Assembly: GCF_013426205.1 (NCBI RefSeq)
Contig: NC_089422.1
Span: 4,588,001-4,652,000 of the forward strand
DNA: 64,000 nucleotides
Direction: 5' to 3'
From: Metarhizium brunneum
Lineage: Eukaryota; Ascomycota; Sordariomycetes; Hypocreales; Clavicipitaceae
Made by a program: the position numbers and the translations under genes. Below, one piece after another: positions 33,595 to 45,396 of this stretch (position 1 is its first letter; every line of letters starts with the position of its first letter). Below the pieces are notes generated by a model that saw only the letters and a program-made list of their open reading frames with translations, was not told where the DNA came from and did no database searches.

Positions 33595-36356
33595 TCAGTG
33601 GAGCTCTTGCGGCGCATCCAAATCCACAGCCTCGACCATGCTTCTTTGGACTTGACTCCTGCCCACTAGCTCGTGGAAAAACTTGGAAGCTTCTTCACTT
33701 TCGTGTCGGACTTTGTCGGCCTCATCCCGTTTGTTACCTAGGTCCTTGACGCTTTGGTCGAGGCCGACGCGGAGACTGTCAGCTGGGAAGCGCAGGACCT
33801 TGCGGACTGATGAGGAAATTCGTGATGAGTTGGCATGGATGTAGTCTAGTTCAGCCAGCTGCGAAGAAATCTTGGTGGCGAGTCTGGGGGGTAGGGAGTT
33901 GGGGATCTGCTGTAAAACGTAGGCGACCCCGGCGATCGCTGTCTCAATGTTAGCTAGGCGGCGTGGAGCGTGAGTATTTTGATTCCAGTTCACTTACCAG
34001 CAATGACAATTCCAGGAACAATCAGTTGACGGAGATTCCCATTGCTCAACACCCGAGTCGTCAACATGGCATGATCCATCCAGTTACTCATGCCAAGCAT
34101 TCGAGGCACGACAGCGCCCGCCACCGTCAAGGCCATGCCGGTCCCTGCAAACTTCTCCTGGCGCTGCAACAGAGTCGACCAGTCCACAAAGTCCCAAAGC
34201 TCAGTTGGAATATGAACCTGTCGTGCGAGAGCATCACGCTTTCTCCGGAACATGACGTCTGGTCGAAACTGTAGGTTCTGGAACTCGTCCCCAACATGTA
34301 GCAGGCCCAGTTGTTTAATAGTATTTACGCCTTGGACGCTCTTTTCTCTGCCGTATTCTTCGCAGCGCGTGACGGCGTCCGTGATGTGCGAGAGCATGGC
34401 CTCTTTAATATCGTCGGCATACTGGAAGGCGCCAAAGACGCCGGGGTATGGCACGTCGTAGTTGGTCCTGCCGGCCTGAGTGATGGCGGTATTAAGCTCA
34501 GAACGACTGTGATCGTAGACATCTTGACAAGTCTCCTCGATGTTTCGATCTATTTGCTCGCTTACTTCGGACCTGGCCTTTCGACTTGAGGCGAGTTGTG
34601 GCTCAATTTCCCTGAGTTCAGCAGAGACCCTGTCAATCTCTGACTGGGCAACTTCTTCGTTAACCTGAGCCAAACTGTGTATATCATTGAGGATGTTCAA
34701 TAGATATGTTCTCGCAGGGGCAAGCTTGGACCTCGCCCTCTTTTCGAGAACGAAGCGACGCAATGATGCTTCCAGAGCCTCAAAGTCTCGAATCTTGTCC
34801 AAATCTTTGCCCTTGCCCTTTGCTCCATCGTCGCCTGGATCATCGCCTCCACCTCCACCGCTGGAACTGCCGCTTCCGTTGCCACCAGGACCTCCTGGCG
34901 GTGCTGGTCCGGCTGGAATAGCATTGCTTGATACAAAGTGAACAAGGTCTGATGATTCTTTACGAGTATCTGGGCTCAGTCCAGAAACTTGATCCAAAAT
35001 AAGCTTCTGGCATCGCTCCTTGTCTCTGATGGTGTCGTAGCCATTGACGACAATGAACAAGTAGGCCTTCTCAGCGGCGGCTGCGTATATAAACTCCTTG
35101 GCAGACTGTGTGAAATGATTTGCTGCTGAGACAACGAACACAACGACATCAATTTCCTCCTGTCTGGCGAAAATGGCGGTAGTTTTGGTAGTATCTGAGT
35201 TGAGACCTGGTGCGTCGATTAGCGCAATGTCGACTACGCCATTGTTGAGTAGTGACTCGTCCACTGTCCGAATATCCTTCACGTATACCTTGCACTGAGT
35301 ATACGTTTCGTTATCCGTAACAATTTTTTCCAGCTCGGTCAAAGCATAAACGTCGTAGGTTGTCTCGTCATGTCTGCTGTAGGTGCAATCCTTGTGCACG
35401 GCGTGCACTTCCTCAATTCCCGCATTTTCCCTGGCGTCTAGGACTTCGCAAAAGATGGCGGTGCATGGCTGTTGGTCCTCTGGCAGAACTTTGCGTCGCA
35501 ACAGGGCGTTGCAAAAAGTCGACTTTCCAGCATTCAAGTCACCCGTGATGAGGACCTTGCTGGAAGTATCTTCGATGCGCTCGCGGAGGGATAATAGATG
35601 CCTTATGCTCGAGCTAATTTTGCCGTCCAGAAGAGCTGCAATGGAGTTCTTCTCTAAAGAGTGCACAAGCTCGGCTTGATGCAGGGCTCCTAATTTCAGA
35701 TCCAATTTCAAAATAGATAATTCTTGCGCAATTTGGGGAGAAACTAGCCTCGGCTCTGGCGCCGGTCGGTTCTTGGCGGCGCGGCTCGACTCAGCGGTTG
35801 AAGCATCGGCGGCAGTCAGAGATCGCCTTAACAACGGAGGCTGGGCGGTTGTTGACGAAGAGCTGGCAGCGTCTCCTGAAACTGAGTACGTGCGTCCCAT
35901 TCCGGGCCTTTCTGAGCTCGTCGCGTCCGCAGGCCGGATGGTCGGATAATGGGCTGGCCACTCAGTGTTCATCTGTTGAAGACTCTGTAACAAATCCAGG
36001 ACCTTGTTGATCGACCTGCCTAGTATCGCGCGTTGGCGGTAGTACCACATCTGATGGCCTGCACTTGCTCTGCCTCGAGGATGCTGACTTGAGTCGGAGG
36101 TCGAGTTTGTCGCCGATGTCATGGCCATGTGGTGATCTTCGCCAGCCACGCTTCCTCCATATCCAGAATCGACATCCAGCATATTCTGCAACCGTGCGGC
36201 GTGCTCCGATGTCGATCCGCTACCAACCGTCATGTAATGAGGTCGACTCGATGATGAGGGACTCGAGTTCTTTGGCGCGTCGGGATCGGGATCGGAGCGC
36301 AGCGGCCCCTTTCCCTTGCCGGTGAAATAATCCTGGCTCATGTCAAAATAATTCAA
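33595..36356 (-). CDS. FZO1: Mitofusin, mitochondrial outer-membrane fusion GTPase Fzo1
   Basis: Two exons, 36356-33998 and 33938-33595, with a 59-base intron, give 900 residues. After a Ser-rich N-terminus and helical segment, the dynamin-type GTPase shows P-loop GDLNAGKST (272-280), switch Thr in QPCTA, DAPG (381-384) and NGYD (438-441) at the NKxD position. Two hydrophobic stretches near 745-810 (MALTVAGAVVP and IVPGIVIAAIAGVAYVL) fit the hairpin membrane anchor, followed by a C-terminal heptad-repeat region. The protein mediates fusion of outer mitochondrial membranes (family knowledge). A Gly/Ser/Asp-rich insert follows the GTPase motifs (about 475-505). M1 or M6 (36341) could be the start. 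Confidence 0.94.
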
Positions 36357-37132
36357 GCGACCGGCATGGTCGAGTAGGGTGACGAAATGGTGATCGATGT
36401 TGGCAGCGTTGTGGTTGTAGGGTCAGGAATTATTTCGGCGCGAGAGGGTGGGCATCCTGGCTGTTGGTCGTTGCAGTTGGCATGATTTTATCCAAGACGT
36501 CCGGCAATTTCGGGGAGGCACGGTGGAACCTAGGTACCTAGTACATAAGTACCCAATACACACGTTCTTTAGCGGACAGCGAGTCTAGTGACAAAGGCTG
36601 GTGCCTGAAGGTGCCTCCAAGCAGCTGTAGAGAGGCGCGGGGTCGGGGGAGCCCCGGTATTGATGAGCCATAGATAAAGCACTTGACTGTAAATACTAAG
36701 AAGCACCAAGTATCTAGTACCTACTAGGTAGTTGACACCAGGCGGGACGTCGTCATCGTGCATGCCAGGTCGGGTGCTTTTTATTATTATGGCTGGACTA
36801 CGTAGTACCGCCTCGCTCAACGACCTCGGCGGCCTTCAACTTTGTCCGTCTCATGGCTCCGGAACATGTCAATTCGCCAGAGGTTTCAAGGCAAACAAAT
36901 TATCTCATTGACGTAGCGCTGAGAGTCCTCTGCCATCATTTCATTCTTGACAGCCAGTGTGACCTACGTGCCACTACCTGTCGATCATAGACGGAGACGG
37001 GTAAGAGGATGAAGGGTTCTGTGCTCATGTTATCATTGTACTGCCGCTGTTATATACAGTAATATGCTCATATACTCCTGCCACCTTCCCAAAAGACATT
37101 GTAACTTTATTCATGATGGTACATCATCTCGT
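36357..37132. other. Intergenic: Fzo1 promoter
   Basis: About 780 bases. It includes the palindrome TAGGTACCTA (36531-36540) and related TAGTACCTACTAGG sequence near 36714-36730. The right end is the 3' side of the next minus-strand gene. No gene seen. Confidence 0.5.
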
Positions 37133-38941
37133 TCATCGCTGCCGCAATAGTTGCTCGTGCTCTATCCAAAAATTCTTGCAGGCCCTGTGGCCCCAATGAT
37201 CTACCCACCATTCCCCGAAGCTGTCTTCAACATCCAAGTCAACCTTTGCAACCCTCTCTTCTCTCTTGAGCCCACAGATAATACACGGCTTAGGCGCGGT
37301 CGGGACCATCTTTGCCGTCTGAATTAATGGGGTTTCTGTAAGCTCTGGCACTTGAATCTTGGCCTTGCCAGCAGAGTTAGCCGTTGCCACGGCAGACCGT
37401 AGTCTCCCTACATGCTCCCGCCATGCCGCAACCACGTCAGCAGCTTCACGGTCCTCTCGTGCAGATTGTTGTTTATCCACACCTGCCAACTTCATGCCCT
37501 TGCTTCCAGCTGCTGAAATTGACATGCTCTTGGCCAGGATCTTGTCTCGGTGCCATCGGTGCTTGCGTCCTGCGATCACTCGCGCAGCCGTCGACGCTAG
37601 TAGAACGTATCCTTGAAGGAATTGGATAGTCTTGGGATTCGAGAGAACCTGTTGCTTGACAGATGGACTTTGCCCGGTAACGGACTTGAACAAAGAATTT
37701 CCAGTATTAAAGAGCTCTGGGAATGCCGAAAGTAGGATCGAGGGAGGAGGAACATTTGTTGGTGGCGGGCTGCTGTCATCTACCATGGCCTTTGTAGCTT
37801 TGCTACCGTCACCAGCATCCCACGGCCACTTGTGTGTCTCTGCAGTTTCCTGACTAGAATCGTTGTCTCCATTGTCCGCGGAGAAATCATCCCAAGCTCC
37901 CCATTCGTCATCGTTTGCCGTCGCTTTTGCTGGGGACACCTTCTTCGTCACCGGCGTCATTTTTGTGGATGGCATTAGAATGGAACTAGGATTCGCTTTA
38001 TGTGTTGACGTATGGGTTGTCTTCTTGACATTACGTTCAACAAAAGGAGGCTGGGTTTGGTTCGCCAGTGATTGAAGGGGTTGGAGTTTACTTGAAGACG
38101 TGGCTCCAAAACTTGACGCTGCGGCAGGCGGGCCTGACTCTTCCTTGGCCACTCTCGGTTTTGCTTCCTTGCGCAAAGGGGTTATTGGAGAATCATCAAG
38201 CCCCAGGAGATCAAGAGATGGTGTAAGTTGTGGGATGGTAGCCGGTACGGGCTTTGAACGGGGTGTTGACTCGACGGCCTCAAATTCACCAAACTCGTCG
38301 AAATCATCATGTTCTTCTCCGCCGCCTTGCAGTTCAAAATCGTCCGCATCAAACAACACATTTGGATCGTGATGCGTCGTCTTCATCTGTGCTCTATCCC
38401 TTGGTTCTGCTAGAGACCAAGAAAGCTGTGGAACGTGATCTACCCGACCGCCGAGTGAACCGAAATCTTCAAAGCCGCCGCCGATTAAGCCATCAGCCGG
38501 AGTGTGTGTTGCTGCTGCAGCATTGTAGCTTATGTCATGTGGGATAGACTTAGAGGCGGAATAAGAGCCCCAACCGCTGTTGCTCGAAACCAGAGGCCGT
38601 GTGTTCACTTGAGGCGTTTGCGCTACTTCAAAGTCCCCCCATCCATCGTCATCATCTGGCTGTTGCGGAACCACGGTTGATGATTGAGAAACGTGTGACG
38701 GTTGGCCCCAAGCATCCATGTTGTTTGGCATAGAACTTTGAAACGGCGTCGATTGTGATGCTTGTGAATGCACCGGCACTGCATTGTTTCTGCTGGATAC
38801 ATGGAAGGGATCTTGTATGTGGACATGGCTCTGTATCTGCTGTTGCTGCTGTGGTGGCTGTCCAAAAAGCCTGTCCGATTGCGACGTAGGCGGCGTCGAA
38901 GTTGAAGGATTACTGAACTCGGCAAAGAGATCTGCCGACAT
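37133..38941 (-). CDS. Acidic-motif protein with conserved C-terminal Cys domain, possible trafficking role
   Basis: An intronless frame of 602 residues begins MSADLFAEFSNPS. The N-terminal two thirds is Gln/Ser/Pro-rich and carries acidic aromatic motifs: DDDDGWGDFE, FEDFGSLGG, HDDFDEFGEFEAVE and DDEWGAWDDFSAD. Such motifs bind clathrin-adaptor ear domains in proteins like aftiphilin and yeast Laa2 (family knowledge, by analogy). The C-terminus holds a helical block (QVLSNPKTIQFLQGYVLLASTAARVIAGRKHRWHRDKILAKSMSI) and a conserved ending, CIICGLKREERVAKVDLDVEDSFGEWWVDHWGHRACKNFW. That ending occurs in fungal proteins often labelled 'ppk6' in databases, but I see no kinase domain. The first ATG with conserved sequence was used; upstream ATGs exist. 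Confidence 0.75.
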   Translation of the reverse strand: MSADLFAEFSNPSTSTPPTSQSDRLFGQPPQQQQQIQSHVHIQDPFHVSSRNNAVPVHSQASQSTPFQSSMPNNMDAWGQPSHVSQSSTVVPQQPDDDDGWGDFEVAQTPQVNTRPLVSSNSGWGSYSASKSIPHDISYNAAAATHTPADGLIGGGFEDFGSLGGRVDHVPQLSWSLAEPRDRAQMKTTHHDPNVLFDADDFELQGGGEEHDDFDEFGEFEAVESTPRSKPVPATIPQLTPSLDLLGLDDSPITPLRKEAKPRVAKEESGPPAAASSFGATSSSKLQPLQSLANQTQPPFVERNVKKTTHTSTHKANPSSILMPSTKMTPVTKKVSPAKATANDDEWGAWDDFSADNGDNDSSQETAETHKWPWDAGDGSKATKAMVDDSSPPPTNVPPPSILLSAFPELFNTGNSLFKSVTGQSPSVKQQVLSNPKTIQFLQGYVLLASTAARVIAGRKHRWHRDKILAKSMSISAAGSKGMKLAGVDKQQSAREDREAADVVAAWREHVGRLRSAVATANSAGKAKIQVPELTETPLIQTAKMVPTAPKPCIICGLKREERVAKVDLDVEDSFGEWWVDHWGHRACKNFWIEHEQLLRQR

Positions 38942-39423
38942 ATTTACAAGCGTATGCGGAATACCATGCTTATGCCGCGACAATGAGTTGAACGCTGTTG
39001 ATATTACTGCGAAGTGGAGGAGTGACGAGTGATTGGAGTCGAGACTTGACATCAATACACCATGTCGTCTGTGCTGGTTGATATGGTCTCAGTGCTGGTC
39101 TGGTGGGGCACCAGCAGGCTCCATGTTCAAAGACAGCGGCACTGTGCTCAACCTGCGCTGCCAGGGCATTGCGGATACTGCATGTCGGTGGCAACTTATT
39201 ACCAGCACTGACCATTGGCAGTGCCAGACCAGTCATGACATGGCCATCTGGACATGGAACCACAACGCCAACATCACAGCCCACCTCAGCCTCTCTCTCG
39301 TCATCGTCGCCTCAACCGCAAAAGCCGTCTGTCCACGAATCCCCCCGGCCAGAAGGTTGCTGCGTGAGACAGGCAGCTTGCCATTTGCTTCCGGTGAACC
39401 AGGAACATCCATGTCCAGCAATT
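38942..39423. promoter_or_regulatory. Divergent promoter region, acidic-motif gene (-) / RabGAP (+)
   Basis: A 482-base gap separates the two start codons. ATTGG (reverse CCAAT) occurs near 39033 and 39214. The tight head-to-head layout means both genes probably share control sequence. Small frames here are not supported as genes. Confidence 0.5.
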
Positions 39424-41971
39424 ATGAGATCCGTCCAAGAGACTCGGTAAGACAGCAAGGCGCCCAGAGGAGCGGGGTGAGCTGACAGACATGACCTCAT
39501 TAGATTGAGATGGCAAACAACACAGACTCATAGCACGAGCCTGGAAGATTTACAACGGGCTGTTAAATACAATGGCTCGTCCAGCCCTTGTTTGTCGGGC
39601 TGTCGGTCCGTATGCTGGAAGGTACTTGACAGTTTTTGAGCCATCATCACCTCACACCATCACCTTGGCGACTTGCATCGCAGATGAGCTGATCCATGCC
39701 TTTGACCAGACCTTCCTGCTGTCGACTAAGGGACGCATCACGAGCTGGGCGGACGCCTTGGAGGAAGGCAGAAAAGACTACCAAGAGCGCAGAGACCATT
39801 TTCTCAAGTTTATTCGGCATCCCGAAGCCCTCACCGAGCTCACCGTCGACCCGCTTGCTGATGATCCCGATGTTAGTAATTGCTCGCCCAGCTTGTCTGA
39901 TGCTATACTCGCATGCCTACTTACCAGATCTAGTCACCTTGGAATACAGTACGACAGGATGAGATAATCCGGACAGAGATTCAGCAAGATGTCCAGCGGC
40001 TCCCTGACGAGGTCAATTATCATGAAGACGCCGTACAAGGCATGATTCTGGACATCTTGTTCATCTACTGCAAGGTCAACCCCGACAGAGGTGGATATCG
40101 CCAAGGCATGCACGAGCTTCTTGCACCAGTAGTGTATGCCCTTGAACAAGATTCAATCGACTCAGAGGCTTCTGGTAATGATGCGCGTCTTGATGCAAAA
40201 ATGCTGCACGTACTGGACTCTGCCTTTATAGAGCACGACGCTTACATCCTGTTTTCAAAGCTCATGGAGCAGGCGCAGTCATTCTATGAGGTTGTAAATG
40301 GAAGCACGCCGTCAAATCACGATAGCCAACCAGTGATTATGCAAGAGCAGCTTTCCGCTATTGTGGAGCGAAGCAGGTTCATCCATGAGATTTGTCTGCA
40401 GAAAGTTGATCCGGAACTCGCAGTTCATCTCACAAATATAGAGATCCTGCCCCAGATCTTCCTGATGTGAGTGGAAGCACTTTCTGTATGACTTCAACGG
40501 CTTTGTGGTTAACCTGCATTCCTGCAGCCGATGGATACGACTCTTATTCAGTCGCGAATTCCCATTCAGCCAGCTTCTTGTGTTGTGGGATACTATATTT
40601 GCAGTCGATCCCTCACTTGAGCTGATAGACCTGATCTGTGTTGCCATGCTGGTCCGGATTCGTTGGCAGTGTACGTCATCCCGGGATTGCGGCTATTCAA
40701 TGACTGATGTGTAAAATGCAGTGTTGGCAGCCGATTATTCTGTCTGTCTACAACTTCTTCTAAAGTATCCTCCCCCAGAACAACCCCATGGGCCACACAC
40801 ATTTGTCGACGACGCTGTGTATCTACGAGACCATTTAGACTTTACGGGTGGATCAAGTCTCATCATGAAATATACCGGAAGGATTCCTGAGAACCCCAAT
40901 GACATTAAACCGACCCAGCCAAGCAGAGGTGCGGAGTCTGAAGCCAACTCCGTTCGTCAACTGGGCGGTCGGCCACCTATATCACCCTCTAGGCTTACCC
41001 AGCAACCGCCCAGCATGGAAGCCTTCTTCCAAGGAGCCGCTAGAGGCGCCAACCGTGTCTTGGAAAGGGGTGAAAAACTGGGCATCAATCAAGCAGTCCG
41101 TGATGCCATGGGAGAAATCAGACGCAATGTGCAAAGCTTTAATGAAGCCCGGCAAGCACAAAGGTCTCCAAGAAGTATTCTCAGTGATGAAGGCGCTTCC
41201 AAGGTATTGGCAGCCATGGAAAGACGCAACAAAGAGCTGGCTGGTCTGCTGAACGATACAGTTACGAACCTCAAGACGATATCCCTGTCGGGGTTTGAGG
41301 ATGAAGCTAAGAGCCTGGAACTCATCGAGGTGGCGGCCGCCAAGATCCAGTTTGTGCAGATCTACCTGGAAGATTCTACCATGGATGTTCCCGTCTTCTC
41401 AACACCAAAGAACAAATTGGTATCGTCGCCAGAGGGAAAAGAAAAGGTGGTCGAGGAGGCCACAGAGACCAGGGCGACAACAGCAAACCAATTACACGTG
41501 GCGCCGGCAACTAGCTCTGACGCACCAGCGCCAGACGTTTCAAAACTCGAAATAAACGAAGAGAAGCACAGTTCTAAGAAAGACGCCGCAGATCCGGAAA
41601 AAATGGTTGCAAGTCAGGACGACCAACCCGGAGAGGCGCCGCCCTCCGACCCCCTGGGAAACAACACGGTCAAGGTCCGGCCCGCCCCCGTCCCAACTCG
41701 CTCGACGCTTGCCCAATCATCCTTCTCCTGGATGCTGGAACCAGACGAAACGACACCCTCTCGCGCCCCGGCAGCAAGCAAGTCCCCGCCTTCGCAGCAT
41801 GGTAAGAGGCATTCGAATAATCTGAGCCGAGAAAGGAATGCATTTCTGTTCGGTGAGATGACTGCCGAAGCCACCGACAGGAGCGCGCCCCCGAAAACAG
41901 ATGACATATTTGGGATGGAGCCCATTGCGAAGCCCAAGGGCAAGACGCAAGGCTTGTTTCATGATAAATGA
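39424..41971 (+). CDS. TBC-domain Rab GTPase-activating protein, TBC1D5-like
   Basis: Six exons: 39424-39446, 39504-39621, 39710-39871, 39934-40466, 40528-40670 and 40722-41971, encoding 742 residues. Introns are 57, 88, 62, 61 and 51 bases. The 23-base first exon supplies the start MRSVQETR. Splicing yields LEDLQRAVKYNGSSSPCLSGCRSVCWK|TFLL, RRDHFLKFIRHPEALTELTVDPLADDPD|SPWNTVRQDEIIRTEI, and LPQIFLI|RWIRLLFSREFPF, all typical of TBC1D5-type TBC domains. YCKVNPDRGGYRQGMHELLAP contains the YRQGM signature. The C-terminal ~330 residues are coiled-coil then disordered. TBC1D5 acts on Rab7 with retromer and in autophagy (family knowledge). A naive start at 39572 would read through intron 2. The canonical catalytic Arg finger (IxxDxxR) may lie in EIQQDVQRLP. 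Confidence 0.88.
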
Positions 41972-42176
41972 GGAAGCTGGGCTGTTTCTGACTAGATGCT
42001 TGATGAATGTATAATATCATACACGACGTTTTTATGTACAACCAACACGCTGCGATATGCACAAATCATCTATATATCCAGTGCCACAATGCAACTTTCA
42101 CTACTCGTTTCCCCTAACTGACTACAGAAACAAATAAATCCAAACTTCATCACTCATTGACTGACCCCGCGTCTAA

Positions 42177-42960
42177 CTATGTAAGTACTCTTTTTTTCAA
42201 GCTCCTCTTCCGCACCCAAAACGTAACGACAAATGCCGCCAGGCCAAACACCGACGTCGGCAGTAGCTCCCTAATAAAGTCGAAGCTTCACGAATGGGAT
42301 ACTCAATCTTCCGCGCCTGGTCGCCGTCGGGTAGGCGCGCCACAAGCTGGCTACAGAGGGTTTGCTGCATTACGGCTGAGGAGATACTCATGGCGATGCC
42401 GGAGACGAGCGAGCGGATGAGGTAAGAGCACGCTACTACGACGGCGGTATCTTTTGAGTTCGAGTTGGCAAGGAGGCTGGTAAGAATCGTCTTTATCCCT
42501 GCAACCGTCAGCCACACCATGTCACAATGAAGACAGACAAGACGCAAAACAAGAACGTTAAAAAAATGAATACCACACCCTCCGCCGAGACCGTTCATCA
42601 TATTACCAATTGTCTCGCCGACAGAGCTCCTGGGCCACACGGAGAGGGAGATGGGCAACAAAATGAGCACGATGAAGCCGAATTAGCTCGCTGCATCGAA
42701 GAAATTGCCCAAGTGCCCCGCGAACAGGGCCGGGTGGAAGATGATGTGTGCTGGGGGAGAAGGGTGCGAAGCGACCCTGTCCTCGATGCGTGAGGGACAA
42801 GGGGATAACGGTGTTGGGCTTGGACCGGCCGATGTTGGAACCCAAGTCGAGGCCAGTGAGGAGAGAAATGACGGCCAACACGAGGATGAAAGCGTCGAGG
42901 AAGTCCATGCGTCGGGATTTGATGAGCCAGCGCTTGGATCAACACCGCGGTCCTAGAATA
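42177..42960 (-). pseudogene. Decayed MFS (DHA2-like) transporter fragment
   Basis: Broken pieces of one multi-drug/vacuolar-type MFS transporter lie in order. First comes MDFLDAFILVLAVISLLTGLDLGSNIGRSKPNTVIPLSL (start 42908). In another frame, VASHP...HIIFHPALFAGHLGNFF (about 42780-42695) runs into an in-frame TAA at 42683-42685. FGFIVLILLPISLSVW and GNMMNGLGGG follow. An intron-like segment ends ctgacggttgcag near 42500. Then TSLLANSNSKDTAVVVACSYLIRSL and a QLVARLPDGDQARKIE helix. A one-base loss near 42284-42290 shifts frame before the last membrane span (VFGLAAFVVTFW), which ends at a stop at 42177. The first half of the transporter is missing, and a middle section appears deleted. It is convergent with the RabGAP gene. 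Confidence 0.75.
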
Positions 42961-45372
42961 TTAAGACACGGGCCGAGGAAATCTTGCACCGATACAACAA
43001 ACATCACAGGCTCCAAGAAGCGCAGCCCTTTGCGACCCATGCTGGGCTCCCTTCCCACGGGCATGAATGAAGAGGAAGGACACCAAAATGTACAAAGTTT
43101 CGACAACAATAAACCTGGTCATTCTTCCGTCGTCGGCTCTCCATGCTCCGTGTGTGCAGCACCGGCGATGATACACTCACTGGTTCCCCAACAAAGCGTC
43201 ATTTGAACAATGGCATTCTCTGCCACCACCAGTTCCGTTGCATGTTGGATAATGGAGATTTGAATTGGCCAGTGTGAATTCGTCGGTATCGTACCTTTCT
43301 TAGCTCCATTAGTGACTATCAGACAGAGGCTTCATGTCCTGGTTTATCAAGGTGTTGGCGTGAATTCGGTGGTGGTAGCTTGGTTGTTCTGGTAGGGATA
43401 ACATGGTATCCCCCGGTATTAAAAGACACCTATATATACATCACATTCGATACTTGGATACTGTAACATATCAGAACACGACATACCTCTGACCTATACA
43501 CGCAATCTCCCAGGGCCTGGAATTGGTCTATAGCCACGATGCCTCATGAAGGAGTAATTCTATATGCAAGCAACTCCCAAGGAAATCCGCCATTGCCGAA
43601 CCCCCAAGCCAACTTATTGGAATTGGTACTTGATAACCAATTTGATTATCGGCAAGTCCCCTGCAATGGTGGGGGGCGCAGAGCAGATTGGCATTGCAAG
43701 AACTCGACGTGTTCCCTGCGCATGACTTAAAGTAAAGTTAGCTACTACCTTCTGTCTACCAGTCCTCCTGACAAATACTATGCGTTTGCCTAGCAGCAGG
43801 TCTCAAACTTAATGAATAGACAAGGCAAGGCAATGACCCCATAAAAGGGCAGGGAGAGAGATTTTACAATGCTACACTACTACATACTACATAATTTATC
43901 AACATGCTGAAACCGAATCGGAATCATGTTTTACTGTAATCGGCGACTCGGACTCGGTTGGAAATAATCTTGCACGCACCGTATGAGCACGTAGACAGCT
44001 GCATGATGTTGCCGTGGTCTATTACCGTGCAGCACCTCCCTTTCTATTGTGTAATTAGGAGTTGCGGGCTGGTCTGGCCTCAGTGCCCTTGCTTGAAGAA
44101 GGGTTGGCCTTTCCCATGCGCAGATCCTGCTCACACGTAATTCGACTGAGAAAACTTTGATGAATGTGTAGAAATGCGGCAAAAAAGGGTTATAATCAGA
44201 TGACAAGACTTTCTTAGTTTTCGCTGGTGCTCTTGCGTCAGATTTCCAAGGCACGGCCCGCCCATGCGATGTTTGTGTTGGTTTTCAGATGCAGGCGAAG
44301 AAAGGGCCAGCTAGTACTCCGTACTTGGTAGCTCGAGGCCAGCCCATTCCTGGGTGTCAAGACGAGGGGACGTGTCTCGGTATGCCAATGCCATGGCGTG
44401 TTTGTACGAGCGGCGCACGGGAGGATCGCGCTTGGTTGGGGGAGTGAGACCTGAGACGGATGTGAGGGTGGTTCAGACCACAATCCCCGTGCTTGAAGAT
44501 TATGCCACTGCGTCCTCGGCGCTCCGTATGTACACCCACCAGATTGTAGTACTAGTACTACCAATTGGTGCCTTTGTTCTCTGCGAACTAAGAAGCTCCA
44601 TGATGTCCGGTGTTCCTCGGGGAGCATGATAGGGGCTTGTTGCGGCTCCCAGCCGCCCCAGCCGCATCAGGGCACAGACGTTGCCCCTATTGAATTGGTT
44701 GCATACATGGCCAGCACACCCTTGGCGAGCATCAATCAGCAGTCAAGGGATACTTGGCTGGTGATGGCGAAGAGGACAAAGGTTGCGACGCATTCATGAT
44801 TGATGGGCGCCATCCGGCTGGACCGGCGGCGGGAGGGGACCAATAACGGCGAGTCATTGTGCAGGCCTTGATGAAATGAAAAGTTGGATAATTACCGCAA
44901 CATGGAGGGCAATCTAGATAGTTCCTCATGCCATTATGTATGTGAGACTGGCAGTCTGGTCGTTGGTGTGTGTTCAATGTTGTCTGGTAAGTTTCTGCTG
45001 GGGCACCGTTGCCCCTGCTCATTTTGCGTGCATTGTGCCCTGACTAGAAAAGTACATTAACATGTACGGATGACGGGCGGGCGCTGGCAAGTGCACCCGA
45101 CAAATGCGCACCCCTCCGCACTCCGTGTTTTGCACCAGACATGACCCCTCCCTCCTCCAGTCCCGAACCAATTTACAAAACTACTTTAATAACAACAGTA
45201 TTATTAGCATTGTTGTCATCATTATCATCACGCCGAGGTGCGGAGACCGTACCACAACACGGGTTCCGGATGCAATACGAGGATATAATGCAATCCTCGA
45301 TGCACTGCGCGGAGAATGCACTACTGCTCCGATCGACGACGTGGCTGAGGGGCCGCACTTGGTGCGTGTTCA

Positions 45373-45396
45373 GTGGCGCGGTGGCGCGGTGGCGCG
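45373..45396. repeat. Tandem repeat, GTGGCGCG x3
   Basis: Three perfect 8-base units in a row followed by a partial GTGG. Confidence 0.9.
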
